From: Segatella cerevisiae
GTDB taxonomy: Bacteria > Bacteroidota > Bacteroidia > Bacteroidales > Bacteroidaceae
Direction of reading: 5' to 3'
Length of the DNA stretch: 35,609 bases
Assembly (NCBI RefSeq): GCF_024054555.1
Contig: NZ_JAMXLY010000036.1
Span: 1 to 35,609, forward strand
The translations under genes and the position numbers were made by a program. Each line of letters opens with the position of its first letter. Positions within the stretch are counted from its first letter, which is position 1. Shown in pieces: positions 27,001 through 35,519 of the stretch. The notes beneath the pieces are model-generated. The model made no database searches. It was not told the origin of the DNA and saw only the letters and a list, made by a program, of their open reading frames with translations.

Positions 27001-29639
27001 TCGATCAGATCTTGCAGCATAACTGGAATTTCTCACTAGACCTGTCCCGCAGTTTGCCGTCGACATCATGGCAAGCCGCCCAGAGCAGGTTCTCCTGGTT
27101 GAACCTGAATGGGAACGCATCCTATCAAACTCTCAAGACCAATCCTTTGGCATTCACTACTTTTGACCCGACGTATTTTGATACCGGGAACGCTATGATC
27201 TTCCCCGGAGTAGGACCTGTGGGTATCCAGATGCGGGCAGCTGTGACGGACAGTGGAAAAATGCCTATGGCACTTGCCGAAAAGAAGTTGGTCTCGATGA
27301 ATGGACTGGAGAATCTGTCGGAATCAGATGACCGGACCGCATCTCCTCATTCTGCCACCGGCGGCTTGCGGGAGAATAAGAATGAAACGGCATTCTTCTA
27401 TCCTGCACTGACAACAGATTCCAAGGGAAATGTTGTCCTTAAGTTTACTCTTCCTGAAAGTGTGACGACCTGGCGTTTTATGGCTCTTGCCCATGATAAA
27501 GATATGAACTTCGGATCTTTGTCCGATGAAGTGATCGCAAGGAAAACAGTGATGATCCAACCCAATATGCCCCGCTTTGTCAGAGAGGGGGACCGCGCAA
27601 ATATCGAGGGCCGGTTATCGAACACGTCTTCTCAGACTGTTTCCGGAACGGCTCACATCGAATTATTGGATCCTGAGACGGAGAAACCTGTTTATGCCGA
27701 ATCCAGCCGCTATACGATAGCACCTGAAGGTATTGCTGTTGTCAATTTCGCCTTGGATCTGACGGCACAGTCTGCACTTACTCAGAAGATAAGCGGTTTT
27801 GACCACAGTTTGTTGATCTGCCGAATGACAGTTGCAGGGAAAGACTATAGTGATGGAGAGCAGCATTATCTGCCGGTATTGCCGGATCGTGAATATGTAA
27901 GTCGTTCCTTGGCCTTTACTCAGAATGAGCCTGGCAGGAAGACGATAGATCTGGCTTCACTGTTTCCGTCAAACACGACTGACAAGAAACTGACAGTGGA
28001 GTATACGAACCAACCTTCATGGCTGATGATCCAGTCACTGCCTTCTATAGCCATCCCTGATAACGACAATGCCGTGAGTCTGGCAGCTGCTTATTATGCC
28101 AATGGCATTGCAGCTTATCTGATGAATAAGAATCCGGAATTGAAGCGAATCGTGGAATTATGGAAAAAAGAGAGTCCGAAAACTTCTACTCTGATGAGTC
28201 AACTCGATCAGGACCAGGACTTGAAGCAAATCGTTTTGAGCGAAACACCTTGGGTGCTTGAAGCTGACAAGCAGACCGACCAGAAGCAAAAACTCTGTGA
28301 ACTGTTGGATGAAAATCTGATACAGTCCCGCAGGGATGAGATCCTTTCCAAGTTGCGCCGCCTGCAAAGTTCGGATGGTTCCTGGGCTTGGTGGCAGGGA
28401 ATGTCCGGAAATATCCATATGACTGAAATGGTGAGTGAAGCCCTTGTAAGGTTGAATGCCATGACGGGCAAGCAGCAGGAGACTGCAGAAATGTTGTCTC
28501 AGGCTTTCAAATGGATGTCGGGTAAGATGCATGAAGAAGTGCTCCAACTCCGGAAAGAACAGAGTAAAGGAGAGAAGGATGTCCTTCCTTCTGAAGAAGC
28601 TTTGCGCTATTTGTATATCAGTGCGATTGACGGTCGTACCCTGTCGTCACAGGGAGAAACGGATAAAAACTATCTGGTCAATTTGATAGTTGATCATGGA
28701 TCTGCCCTGACGATCTACGGAAAGGCGAAGACTGCCATCATCCTGGCTAAGCAGCATCATCTCCAGAAAGCAAAGGAATACTTGCAGAGTGTAAAGGAAT
28801 ACTCGGTTTATACGGATGAGATGGGACGCTATTTTGATACGCACAAAGCCGCCTACAGTTGGTGCGATTACAAGATACCGACTGAAGTGGCTGCCATCGA
28901 AGGACTTCGCATGATAGAACCGGGATCCGGGGCCATCGATGAGATGAGACGTTGGCTTCTTCAGGAGAAGCGGACGACATCGTGGGATACGCCTGCCAAT
29001 GCCGTTGACGCTGTCTATGCGTTTGGCGTAGACAGTTTGATACCTGAAGGCAAGGAGTCCCTCTCCGTTTTGAAAATAGACGGAAAGCAACTTGAGACCT
29101 CACCTGCGACGGGAGGACTGGGATATGTCAAGTCCTCCGAGGCCGTAAAGGATGTCAAGACTCTGACCGTCGATAAGGTCAGTACCGGAACGAGTTGGGG
29201 TGCTGTCTATGCCCAGTTCATGCAGAAAGGGACTGAGGTGCAGGGCAATCAGTCTGGTATGACGCTGGAGAGAGAACTCCTGTCTGCTTCTGGCTCCAAA
29301 CTCGATCCTGGAGACTTGAAGGTCGGCGATCGGGTGACTGTCCGTCTGACCGTCACCTGCGACAGAGATTATGATTTCGTACAACTGTCTGATCAGCGGC
29401 CTGCTTGTTTTGAACCTGTAAGGCAATTGAGCGGATATGCCGGGGACTACTATTATGCGCCTAAAGACCAGACTACGAATTATTTCTTCGATAATCTTTC
29501 GAAAGGCAAGCATGTCCTTCAGACAGAATATGTCGTTGACAGAACGGGCAATTATCAAAGCGGTACTTGTACGGTACAATGCGCCTACAGCCCTGCTTAT
29601 GGGGCACGGGTTGCGGCTCAAACTTATATGGTGAAATGA
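24069..29639 (+). CDS. Alpha-2-macroglobulin family protein, thioester-less
   Basis: A 1856-residue exported protein with signal peptide (MIVLSFLLPLSMMA). The frame also has a GTG at 24066, but the ATG at 24069 is preferred. After a helical region of about 450 residues come the macroglobulin-like MG domains: an MG1/MG2-type segment (FTDRKIYRPGQTVHVAAIDY), the bait region and the A2M domain (FFYPALTTDSKGNVVLKFTLPES, VTTWRFMALAHD), then the helical thioester-type domain (SDGSWAWWQG) and a C-terminal receptor-like beta domain. The Cys-x-x-Gln thioester motif of protease-trapping homologues is absent; its usual place reads QPSWLMIQSLPS. It may guard the periplasm against proteases or have an envelope role. 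A DUF1573 gene follows at 75 bases. Confidence 0.9.
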   Translation: MNMNKKLWMIVLSFLLPLSMMADSYQSLWRQFTDAQHKDLPATQLNILKQIASKSEKDHNYGQLLSAELKAASLKSNISPDSLSAEVGRLKSKAQKAEPSDPVLAAIYESALGRFYAENPNLGDDHVTQSKKYYQLSMQHPDLLAKQKASEFTPLFIKGTDSAIFNNDLLHVIGLQAKDYKTLLDYYQHAGNRAASCIIACKQLDANQKVGVLDTCKSQYLHRLDSLIQVYRDIPETGELALARYRFLQRVKSVTVADRIHYIDYALSQWGNWQGMDFLRNEKKELTNPSFSASLQRVVIIPNQSFQVKVDLIRHLPSLSLSIRKINIGVGQLSTLLGTRGLTTLNEAQYKTLKGYLSDEVLATQKKSYGMRQPYEILKDSFEVKGLPVGIYLVEMTSGDKDIATQRAFFFVSDVALLHEELPEGKVRYAVVSATTGQPLQNATLRLTLSGNAVVSHSGSSDYSKATTLKCDDKGEVICPYTQQNSVIYVSTPSDSCCPEMNVWGNYSYYAPRQESENVNLFTDRKIYRPGQTVHVAAIDYTIKEGVKAKAASGKKIQLVLRNANGKSVAEAEVSTDEYGTASTSFSLPANGLTGRFSVYADNHQGAVSSTYFNVEEYKRPTFQVTFPETNQIYHAGDTVTVKATAKNYTGVPVQGARVKYEVVRRPAIWWRLFGLDEAQKSVYTDTAVTDDKGEFIVRVPMVIDNPGDDAARFYHFEVNASVTDAGGETESGTLTLPLGTRATAFSCDLPEKAEIDSLKSIVFQYRNAAGTAIPATVNYRFDNGTESTAKANESVTLKGLSNLSSGRHILWAVCGTDTLKQSVVLFKMTDKTPVVDTRDWFYQSSKTFSEKGQPVYVQVGSSDPDQHILYAIFSGNKILESGTIDQTKALYTRAFTYRPEYGDGILLTYAWMKNGVAYIHTTTIEAPLPDKRLKLNWSTFRNMLTPGQKETWTLKITRPDGTPASAQLLSVLYDKSLDQILQHNWNFSLDLSRSLPSTSWQAAQSRFSWLNLNGNASYQTLKTNPLAFTTFDPTYFDTGNAMIFPGVGPVGIQMRAAVTDSGKMPMALAEKKLVSMNGLENLSESDDRTASPHSATGGLRENKNETAFFYPALTTDSKGNVVLKFTLPESVTTWRFMALAHDKDMNFGSLSDEVIARKTVMIQPNMPRFVREGDRANIEGRLSNTSSQTVSGTAHIELLDPETEKPVYAESSRYTIAPEGIAVVNFALDLTAQSALTQKISGFDHSLLICRMTVAGKDYSDGEQHYLPVLPDREYVSRSLAFTQNEPGRKTIDLASLFPSNTTDKKLTVEYTNQPSWLMIQSLPSIAIPDNDNAVSLAAAYYANGIAAYLMNKNPELKRIVELWKKESPKTSTLMSQLDQDQDLKQIVLSETPWVLEADKQTDQKQKLCELLDENLIQSRRDEILSKLRRLQSSDGSWAWWQGMSGNIHMTEMVSEALVRLNAMTGKQQETAEMLSQAFKWMSGKMHEEVLQLRKEQSKGEKDVLPSEEALRYLYISAIDGRTLSSQGETDKNYLVNLIVDHGSALTIYGKAKTAIILAKQHHLQKAKEYLQSVKEYSVYTDEMGRYFDTHKAAYSWCDYKIPTEVAAIEGLRMIEPGSGAIDEMRRWLLQEKRTTSWDTPANAVDAVYAFGVDSLIPEGKESLSVLKIDGKQLETSPATGGLGYVKSSEAVKDVKTLTVDKVSTGTSWGAVYAQFMQKGTEVQGNQSGMTLERELLSASGSKLDPGDLKVGDRVTVRLTVTCDRDYDFVQLSDQRPACFEPVRQLSGYAGDYYYAPKDQTTNYFFDNLSKGKHVLQTEYVVDRTGNYQSGTCTVQCAYSPAYGARVAAQTYMVK

Positions 29640-29713
29640 TAGGACGGACTCGGGAAGGGTGCGGAGAAATGCTGTGCCCTTGCCTGAATCCCGATGATAT
29701 TGAATAATCGAAA

Positions 29714-30787
29714 ATGAATTATAGAAAGTTAGTCTTGTATTTGCTTCTTCCTTGTGCTCTGACTGTTTCGGCACAACGTGTCACCGTAGAGCAATCGACA
29801 GTGGATTGCGGCAATGTGATTTACAAGCATCCTGCGACAGCCGTATTCAAGTTCAGCAATGTGAGCAAGCACAGTGTGATGCTCAAGGATGTACGTACGG
29901 ATTGCGGTTGTGTAGCCGTTCGCTTTCCTAAAAAACGGATAGATAAAGGAAAGAAATTTGAGATCGAGACCAGTTATGATGCCCGTTTATTGGGACATTT
30001 CCGGAAACCGGTCGAGGTAGAGGTTATGGGGGATGACAAACCTATGGTCCTTTGGATGCATGGGGTAGTCGTGAGAGATACGATTCAGGATTTTAACGGG
30101 AAGTATCCCTATCATGCAGGAAAGCTTAAGATAGACAAGAACAATATCGAATTTGAAGTTCATAAAGGTGACCGTCAAGTTCAGAAGATCTATATCTTCA
30201 ACCCGACACAGAGCGTTGTACAACCTGTGATGATGCATTTACCGGGGTATCTGTCGGCGATCTTTGCACCTTCCAAACTCTCACCCGGTCATTCGGGGAT
30301 CGTCTTGCTGACGGCTGATTCTCATAAACTCCATGATTACGGGTTGGTACAGACAAGCATTTATCTGGGTACGTCTCCCGGTGACGAAGTCTCTCCGGAT
30401 AAGGAGATTACGGTTTCATCTGTCTTGCTTCCACCTGATCATCCCACGTCCAACGTCAACGCTATCGCATTGCAGGTCCCGGCACTGGAACTCTCTTCTA
30501 GTGTCCTGAATCTGGGTTCATTCGGACGAAAAGAAAAATTGAAGGGGGAAATAAAGATCACCAATATAGGGAACAGCACTCTCGAGATCCGTTCTCTCCA
30601 GATGTTTACTTTAGGACTGAAGGTGGCTCTAAACAAGACCAAGATAGAACCTGGAAAAGAGGCGTTGTTGAAGATAACTGCCGAAAAATCAGGATTGAGG
30701 AAGTCCAGAAGCAAACCCCGTGTCTTGATGATTACCAATGACCCGAACCACGAAGAGGTTGAAATTCCGATTCTGACCCGAAACTAA
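29714..30787 (+). CDS. DUF1573 protein
   Basis: A 357-residue secreted protein with signal peptide ending TVSAQ. Two DUF1573-type immunoglobulin-like domains are seen: residues about 25-120, with the family motif TDCGCV (residues 62-67), and about 240-355 (LNLGSFGRKEKLKGEIKITNIG). The second lacks the Cys pair. The domain is common in Bacteroidetes and its role is unknown; a surface or envelope function is inferred from export. It lies 75 bases after the alpha-2-macroglobulin gene on the same strand and is probably cotranscribed. Confidence 0.85.
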   Translation: MNYRKLVLYLLLPCALTVSAQRVTVEQSTVDCGNVIYKHPATAVFKFSNVSKHSVMLKDVRTDCGCVAVRFPKKRIDKGKKFEIETSYDARLLGHFRKPVEVEVMGDDKPMVLWMHGVVVRDTIQDFNGKYPYHAGKLKIDKNNIEFEVHKGDRQVQKIYIFNPTQSVVQPVMMHLPGYLSAIFAPSKLSPGHSGIVLLTADSHKLHDYGLVQTSIYLGTSPGDEVSPDKEITVSSVLLPPDHPTSNVNAIALQVPALELSSSVLNLGSFGRKEKLKGEIKITNIGNSTLEIRSLQMFTLGLKVALNKTKIEPGKEALLKITAEKSGLRKSRSKPRVLMITNDPNHEEVEIPILTRN

Positions 30788-30902
30788 GGGATCTCGTTCG
30801 GTCTCCATCTCAAAGACAGCGTGGGGGTATATTATTAATAAGGTGATTGTCTCTGTCTTCATCCTGAAAGGGTAGAGACAGGGATCCTAATAATCCATCA
30901 GT

Positions 30903-31769
30903 ATGATAGAGGTAGAAATAGATAAAAGCAGTGGCTTTTGTTTTGGCGTGACCAGAGCCATCACAAAGGCCGAAGAAGAACTGGCTGCGGGCGGAACACT
31001 TTATTGTCTTGGCGATATCGTCCATAACAGTATGGAGGTGGACCGCTTGCACCGAAAAGGTCTAGTTACGATCGATCATGAACAGTTGAAGAAACTCCAT
31101 AATGTCAAGGTTCTCCTCAGGGCTCACGGGGAACCGCCTGAGACGTATGAGGTGGCAAGGCAGAATCATATAGAGATTATTGACGCGACCTGCCCTGTGG
31201 TCTTGCAATTGCATAAGCGGATAGAAAAGCAATATGAGAGCAATCCCAATGCTCAGATTGTCATTTTCGGTAAAAACGGTCATGCCGAAGTATTGGGGTT
31301 GGTGGGACAGACTCAAGGAGAAGCGATTGTCGTAGAGAATCTGGAAGATGTGAAGAAACTGGATTTCTCCCGTGATACCTATCTGTATTCACAGACGACG
31401 AAGAACTTGGATGAGTTTCACCATATCATTGCTTATATCCAGCAGCATATCGCTCCGGGAGCGGTCTTCAACAGTTTTGATACCATTTGCCGTCAAGTTG
31501 CTAACCGCATGCCACATATAGCTGAGTTTGCATCTTTACATGATATGGTGCTTTTTGTCAGCGGAAGGAAGAGTTCCAACGGGAAAGTGCTGTTTCATGA
31601 ATGTTTGCGGGTCAATCCCAACAGTTATCTCATCGACAGACCTGAGGATATCCGCAAAATAAGTTTGAAGGGTGTACATTCCATCGGTATCTGCGGAGCT
31701 ACGAGTACGCCGAAATGGCTGATGGAGAAATGTGCGGATTATATCCGCAATTGTACTAGGGAGCAGTGA
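30903..31769 (+). CDS. ispH: 4-hydroxy-3-methylbut-2-enyl diphosphate reductase IspH
   Basis: A 288-residue cytoplasmic enzyme for the last step of the MEP pathway, giving isopentenyl and dimethylallyl diphosphate. The three cysteines that hold the iron-sulfur cluster are in place: Cys13 (GFCFGV), Cys97 (DATCPVV) and Cys196 (DTICRQ). The substrate-binding GHAEV and the C-terminal CGATSTPKWL are also present. The length is normal. It stands 116 bases after the DUF1573 gene and converges on cmk. A 7-bp hairpin (30848-30880) lies upstream of the start; it has no T-run. The product feeds the prenyl synthase encoded nearby. Confidence 0.96.
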   Translation: MIEVEIDKSSGFCFGVTRAITKAEEELAAGGTLYCLGDIVHNSMEVDRLHRKGLVTIDHEQLKKLHNVKVLLRAHGEPPETYEVARQNHIEIIDATCPVVLQLHKRIEKQYESNPNAQIVIFGKNGHAEVLGLVGQTQGEAIVVENLEDVKKLDFSRDTYLYSQTTKNLDEFHHIIAYIQQHIAPGAVFNSFDTICRQVANRMPHIAEFASLHDMVLFVSGRKSSNGKVLFHECLRVNPNSYLIDRPEDIRKISLKGVHSIGICGATSTPKWLMEKCADYIRNCTREQ

Positions 31770-31804
31770 TGAACAGTCGAATGTTCCAGAAGTCCGACAA
31801 CCTG

Positions 31805-32500
31805 TCAACGGCTGGCGGCATCGAGGTAATGTTGCAATAGCCACTTCTTCTGCTCTTCGATAGTCATATCACTGTTATCAAGTTCTATGGCGTCATCTGC
31901 TTTTCTTAAAGGATTCATTTGTCGGTGCGTGTCGATTTCATCGCGTTGCTGGATGTTGTCATAGATGGCCTGGTAATCTGCAGGCATATTCTTCGCTTTC
32001 AGTTCGTCATACCGCCGCTTGGCGCGCACGTCTGCTCGGGCCGTCACAAATATCTTCAGTTCAGCATCAGGGAATACAGCTGTGCCAATGTCCCTGCCAT
32101 CCATGACAATCCCCTTGTCCTTGCCCATCGCTTGCTGCTGGGCTACCAAAGCCTGACGGACTGCCGGGAGGGCTGCGATCTGACTGACATGAGCCGATAC
32201 TTCGAGAGAGCGGATCTCTCTTTCCACACATTTCCCATTCAAGAAGGTTCGTGGTGCCCCTGTCTGGGAATCACGCTGAAAACGGATGTGGATAGCAGGG
32301 ATCTGATCCTCCAATGCACTTGTCTCTATCGTTCCGTCCTCTTTGAACAGGTGGTGCTGCAGGGCATAGAAGGTTACGGCACGGTACATGGCTCCCGTAT
32401 CTATATAGACATATCCGATCTCTTTGGCCAAATCTTTGGCCATGGTACTTTTCCCACACGAAGAATAGCCGTCAATGGCAATAGTGATCTTTTTTTTCAT
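31805..32500 (-). CDS. cmk: Cytidylate kinase
   Basis: I set the start at the ATG at 32500 (231 residues, [19 protein letters not shown]). The frame runs up to 32563, but that start lies before the predicted -7 box. The enzyme phosphorylates CMP and dCMP with ATP in the cytoplasm. Motifs: Walker A GYSSCGKS (residues 10-17), [12 protein letters not shown], the CMP-binding insert, [20 protein letters not shown] and the lid-type RRYDELKAK with [10 protein letters not shown]. It is the type with Gly-Tyr-Ser-Ser instead of the more usual GPSGSGKS loop, common in Bacteroidetes. It ends 35 bases from ispH, convergent. Confidence 0.95.
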   Translation of the reverse strand: MKKKITIAIDGYSSCGKSTMAKDLAKEIGYVYIDTGAMYRAVTFYALQHHLFKEDGTIETSALEDQIPAIHIRFQRDSQTGAPRTFLNGKCVEREIRSLEVSAHVSQIAALPAVRQALVAQQQAMGKDKGIVMDGRDIGTAVFPDAELKIFVTARADVRAKRRYDELKAKNMPADYQAIYDNIQQRDEIDTHRQMNPLRKADDAIELDNSDMTIEEQKKWLLQHYLDAASR

Positions 32501-32521
32501 TACAATTCCTGATTTATTTGA

Positions 32522-32529
32522 CAAAGGTA
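32522..32529 (-). promoter_or_regulatory. -7 box of cmk
   Basis: TACCTTTG on the minus strand. The start expected near 32515 gives a 15-base leader and supports the ATG at 32500 over the one at 32563. Confidence 0.5.
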
Positions 32530-32601
32530 CGGCTTTTTTCAAATATTTAGGTAAATTTGCCATAGATTCCGTTTTCGGAATAGAAAGAAAGACAAGAATA
32601 T

Positions 32602-32609
32602 TATCTTTT
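32602..32609 (+). promoter_or_regulatory. Weak -7 box of the prenyl synthase gene
   Basis: TATCTTTT, one mismatch to TAnnTTTG, 25 bases before the ATG at 32635. Confidence 0.35.
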
Positions 32610-32634
32610 AGAGAAACAGAAAAAGTTAATAATT

Positions 32635-33609
32635 ATGTATACATCAGAAGAAATTCTACAGAAGGTCAACACTTACCTGACCCGACTGTCTTTCACCCGT
32701 CAACCTGCATCGCTCTATGTTCCTGTTCAATATGTCCTGTCAATGGGAGGAAAGCGTATCCGTCCAACTTTGATGCTGCTTGCCTATAATTTGTACAAAG
32801 AAGATGTTGACTCTATTCTGGTGAATGCAATTGCCTTGGAGATTTACCATAATTACACACTCCTGCACGATGATTTGATGGATCATGCTGATATGCGTCG
32901 CGGCAAGATGACTGTTCACAAGAAATGGAATGCGAATACGGCTATCCTTTCGGGCGACTCGATGCTGGTGCTCGCTTATGAACAGATGGCCAAGTGTGCG
33001 GATGTCTATCTAAGGCCTGTCTTGGATCTGTTTACTGAAACGGCTTTGGAAATCGGTGAGGGACAACAGTATGACATCGATTTCGAGACTCGTGATGATG
33101 TCACGGAGGATGAATATATCGAAATGATCCGTCTGAAGACGAGTGTCCTTCTCGCCTGTGCCTTGAAAATCGGGGCTATTCTCGCTGATGCACCGGAAGC
33201 AGATAGAGATAATCTCTATCGGTTCGGCGAACAACTCGGCCTGACGTTCCAGTTGCAGGATGACTATCTGGATGTCTATGGTGATCCGAAAATATTCGGG
33301 AAAGTTATAGGCGGGGATATTATCTCCAATAAGAAGACGTATATGCTGATCAACGCTTTCAACAAGGCGGACAAGAGGCAGCGGAAAGAACTTGATCATT
33401 GGATTCAGGCAAAGGACTTCGACCGCGAGGAGAAGGTGGCTGCGATTACCCACCTCTATAATGAAATGGGTATTGACCAGATGGCATTGAAGAAGATGGA
33501 TGATTTCTTCAAAGTCAGTCAACACTATCTGGATGCTGTAGACCTGCCGGAGAGTCGGAAACAGATTCTTGCCGGTTTTGCCCGGAATATGATGAACCGT
33601 AACCATTGA
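32635..33609 (+). CDS. Polyprenyl diphosphate synthase
   Basis: A 324-residue all-helical trans-prenyltransferase. The first Asp-rich motif is in LLHDDLMDHADMRRGK and the second in LQDDYLDVYG; both chelate Mg2+ and bind the allylic diphosphate. The lead GGKRIRPTLMLLAYN is the isopentenyl-diphosphate binding segment. It extends an allylic primer with isopentenyl diphosphate to a long chain, probably the side chain of menaquinone. The residues before the first Asp-rich motif are small enough to suggest a long product, but the chain length is not decided. It overlaps the tatD start by one base, so the two are coupled. Confidence 0.92.
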   Translation: MYTSEEILQKVNTYLTRLSFTRQPASLYVPVQYVLSMGGKRIRPTLMLLAYNLYKEDVDSILVNAIALEIYHNYTLLHDDLMDHADMRRGKMTVHKKWNANTAILSGDSMLVLAYEQMAKCADVYLRPVLDLFTETALEIGEGQQYDIDFETRDDVTEDEYIEMIRLKTSVLLACALKIGAILADAPEADRDNLYRFGEQLGLTFQLQDDYLDVYGDPKIFGKVIGGDIISNKKTYMLINAFNKADKRQRKELDHWIQAKDFDREEKVAAITHLYNEMGIDQMALKKMDDFFKVSQHYLDAVDLPESRKQILAGFARNMMNRNH

Positions 33610-34502
33610 TGCTCATGATGCCCGATTTTAAATGTATCGATACACACGCCCATTTATATGGTGATGAATTCAAAGATGATCTGCCGGAGGTGATTGCGCG
33701 CGCAAAGCAGGCTGGCGTGGTAAAGGTCTTCCTGCCTGCAATAGATTTGCCGAGTGTCGCAGGTGTGATGAAAGTCTCTGAAGATTATCCTGGATTCGCT
33801 TATCCGATGATCGGCCTTCAACCTGAAGAGGTCAGGGACGATTGGAAAGAGGTTTTGTCGGAAATGCGGTCTATATTGGACAAGAGTTATTCGAGCGATT
33901 TGAATGGATTTACCGGCGGGTATCGGAAAACGCCTTTTATCGCTATCGGCGAGTGCGGACTTGATTTTTACTGGTCCAGGGAATTTGAAAAGGCACAGTT
34001 GGCTGCTTTTGAGGAGCAGGTGAAATGTTCTGTGGAGACGCGCCTGCCTTTGGAAATCCATTGCCGGAAGGCACAGAACGAACTCCTGCATATTATGAAA
34101 CCTTATGAGAAGGAATTGCCCGGAGGGGTTATCCATTGCTTTACAGGCAATCAGAAGGAAGCTGAAGCTTATCTTCGTTTCTCCAATTTCTCTTTGGGCA
34201 TCGGAGGTGTTTCGACTTTCAAGAGTAGTCATTTGAGGGAAGACTTGCCGGCTTCAGTCCCTCTGTCCCGTATCGTATTGGAAACAGACAGCCCTTATAT
34301 GGCGCCGGTGCCTCATCGTGGAACTCGTAACGAGAGTGCTTATGTGGTCGAAGTGCTGAAGACCTTAGCTCTGAGTTATGGAAAAAGCGTAGAGGAAGTG
34401 GCGGCCATAACGAACGAAAATGTCAAGCGGATATTTGGAATTGGCATTGATGGGTCTCCTATTTCTGACAAAAGCACACCTTTACCATCCGAGAAAGCTT
34501 AA
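33609..34502 (+). CDS. TatD-family metal-dependent nuclease
   Basis: The start is taken at the ATG at 33609, which overlaps the stop of the prenyl synthase as TGATG; a TTG at 33606 is not needed, and the ATGs at 33615 and 33618 are possible. The TIM-barrel metal ligands are visible: THAHL, the Glu of GECGLDFYW, the His of IHCRKAQ and IHCFTG, and the Asp of ETDSPYMAP. The family acts as a 3'-5' DNase and in DNA repair or RNA turnover. About 297 residues, slightly long because of an insert around residues 85-105 and a C-terminal tail. Confidence 0.92.
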   Translation: MLMMPDFKCIDTHAHLYGDEFKDDLPEVIARAKQAGVVKVFLPAIDLPSVAGVMKVSEDYPGFAYPMIGLQPEEVRDDWKEVLSEMRSILDKSYSSDLNGFTGGYRKTPFIAIGECGLDFYWSREFEKAQLAAFEEQVKCSVETRLPLEIHCRKAQNELLHIMKPYEKELPGGVIHCFTGNQKEAEAYLRFSNFSLGIGGVSTFKSSHLREDLPASVPLSRIVLETDSPYMAPVPHRGTRNESAYVVEVLKTLALSYGKSVEEVAAITNENVKRIFGIGIDGSPISDKSTPLPSEKA

Positions 34503-34571
34503 AGAAGTTTAAAATTATGTCTCTTCTGCCTGTTTTTGGCTTAAAAACTGTAATTTTGCACCGGTTTTTAA

Positions 34572-34659
34572 GGAAAGTTGCTCGAGTGGTTGAAGAGGCA
34601 CGCCTGGAAAGCGTGTAAACGCCTAAAGCGTTTCATAGGTTCGAATCCTATACTTTCCG
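34572..34659 (+). tRNA. tRNA-Ser (GGA)
   Basis: An 88-base gene. The acceptor stem GGAAAGT pairs with ACTTTCC, and the discriminator is G. The anticodon stem CACGC/GCGTG holds the loop CTGGAAA, giving anticodon GGA (34606-34608), which reads UCC and UCU. A long variable arm (AAACGCCTAAAGCGTTT) marks it as a class II tRNA, and the T arm contains GGTTCGAATCC. The 3' CCA is not encoded. Confidence 0.97.
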
Positions 34660-34730
34660 CTTCCTTTAGACTGTTTTAATGATAAAGAAGAGTTTATTTT
34701 ATTTGTTAGCATCAAGTCAGAAATAAGCTC

Positions 34731-34747
34731 GCGGGAAAGACTCCCGC
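34731..34747 (+). terminator. Small GC-rich hairpin after tRNA-Ser
   Basis: Perfect 6-bp arms GCGGGA and TCCCGC with a 5-base loop, 71 bases past the tRNA. A weak terminator of the tRNA or tatD transcript is possible; the T-run is poor. Confidence 0.4.
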
Positions 34748-34871
34748 TTCATCATTATCATGTTTGGTCTGAGTTCTCCGAAATTTATTTTCCTTCAGAT
34801 ATATTCTATCCTATATATCGGATTTAAAGGTGGAAAAAGCTGTCAAATGAAAGTATTTCTTGTTCTTTTAG

Positions 34872-34902
34872 TTGCAATTTTCAAATATTTGCCGTATATT
34901 TG
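34872..34902 (+). promoter_or_regulatory. Promoter of the Lrp/AsnC regulator
   Basis: TTGC (34872-34875), a 19-base spacer and TATATTTG (34895-34902); the start expected near 34909 is 11 bases before the ATG at 34920. It is the same element pair as for the antitoxin gene. Confidence 0.6.
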
Positions 34903-34919
34903 CAGCAAATATATTAATA

Positions 34920-35420
34920 ATGGCACATCATAATTTAGACTCATTAGACAAGAAAATTTTGAAGCTGATTGCTTCTAATGCACGTATTCCATTCTTAGAG
35001 GTAGCTCGAGTCTGCAATGTCAGTGGGGCTGCGATTCATCAGCGCATACAGAAATTGACCACATTAGGTGTCCTGAAGGGCTCCGAGTTTATCATAGATC
35101 CCGAAAAAATAGGTTACGAGACGTGTGCATTCATCTCTCTTTACTTGCGGGATCCGTCTTCTTTCGAAAGTGTGGTCGAGGCGTTGAAGAAAATACCTGA
35201 AGTGGTGGAATGTCATGCCACAACGGGAGATATGGACCTTTTCATCAAGATGTATGCTAAGAACAATCGTGATCTGGTCTCCATTATCCACGACAAACTC
35301 CAACCTTTGGGCTTATCCAGAAGCGAGACGATCATCTCTTTCAATACATCCTTCGACCGTCAATTGCCGATTGATAAGATCTCGGTGGAAGAAGGACAAC
35401 TGGATGATCTGGAAGAATAA
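34920..35420 (+). CDS. Lrp/AsnC-family transcription regulator
   Basis: The start is the ATG at 34920 (166 residues, MAHHNLDSLDKKILKLI); an earlier ATG at 34872 lies inside the promoter. The N-terminal winged helix-turn-helix (residues 6-60, with VARVCNVSGAAIHQRIQKLTTLGVL) is followed by a ligand-binding RAM domain (residues about 70-150, containing VVECHATTGDMDLFIKMYA). Members bind amino acids as octamers and regulate amino-acid metabolism. The acidic tail (EEGQLDDLEE) is a usual Bacteroidetes extension. It has its own promoter and probable downstream terminator. The ligand is not known. Confidence 0.93.
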   Translation: MAHHNLDSLDKKILKLIASNARIPFLEVARVCNVSGAAIHQRIQKLTTLGVLKGSEFIIDPEKIGYETCAFISLYLRDPSSFESVVEALKKIPEVVECHATTGDMDLFIKMYAKNNRDLVSIIHDKLQPLGLSRSETIISFNTSFDRQLPIDKISVEEGQLDDLEE

Positions 35421-35483
35421 GTCTCAAGGTCTTTTGAGGAATAGAAATAATTGGAATACTGAAAGCTCCATTTATCGATATGA

Positions 35484-35519
35484 AGAGGGTGTGTCAAAAT
35501 AGACATATCCTCTTTTTTT
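35484..35519 (+). terminator. Terminator-like hairpin, probably also the IS end
   Basis: Arms AGAGGGTGTGTC and GACATATCCTCT (with two G-T pairs) around a 6-base loop, followed by seven T. It could end the Lrp transcript. Its GGGTGTGTCAAAA core also looks like a terminal repeat of Bacteroidales insertion sequences, where a hairpin often blocks outside transcription. Confidence 0.6.

Noticed and set aside
32501..32563. Longer N-terminus of cytidylate kinase
   Set aside because: Starts upstream of the -7 box at 32529-32522; family members begin directly before the P-loop.
33606..33608. TTG as start of the TatD gene
   Set aside because: An ATG follows directly and forms the usual TGATG overlap.
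34872..34919. Longer N-terminus of the Lrp regulator
   Set aside because: Overlaps the promoter elements; the ATG at 34920 gives the normal family start.
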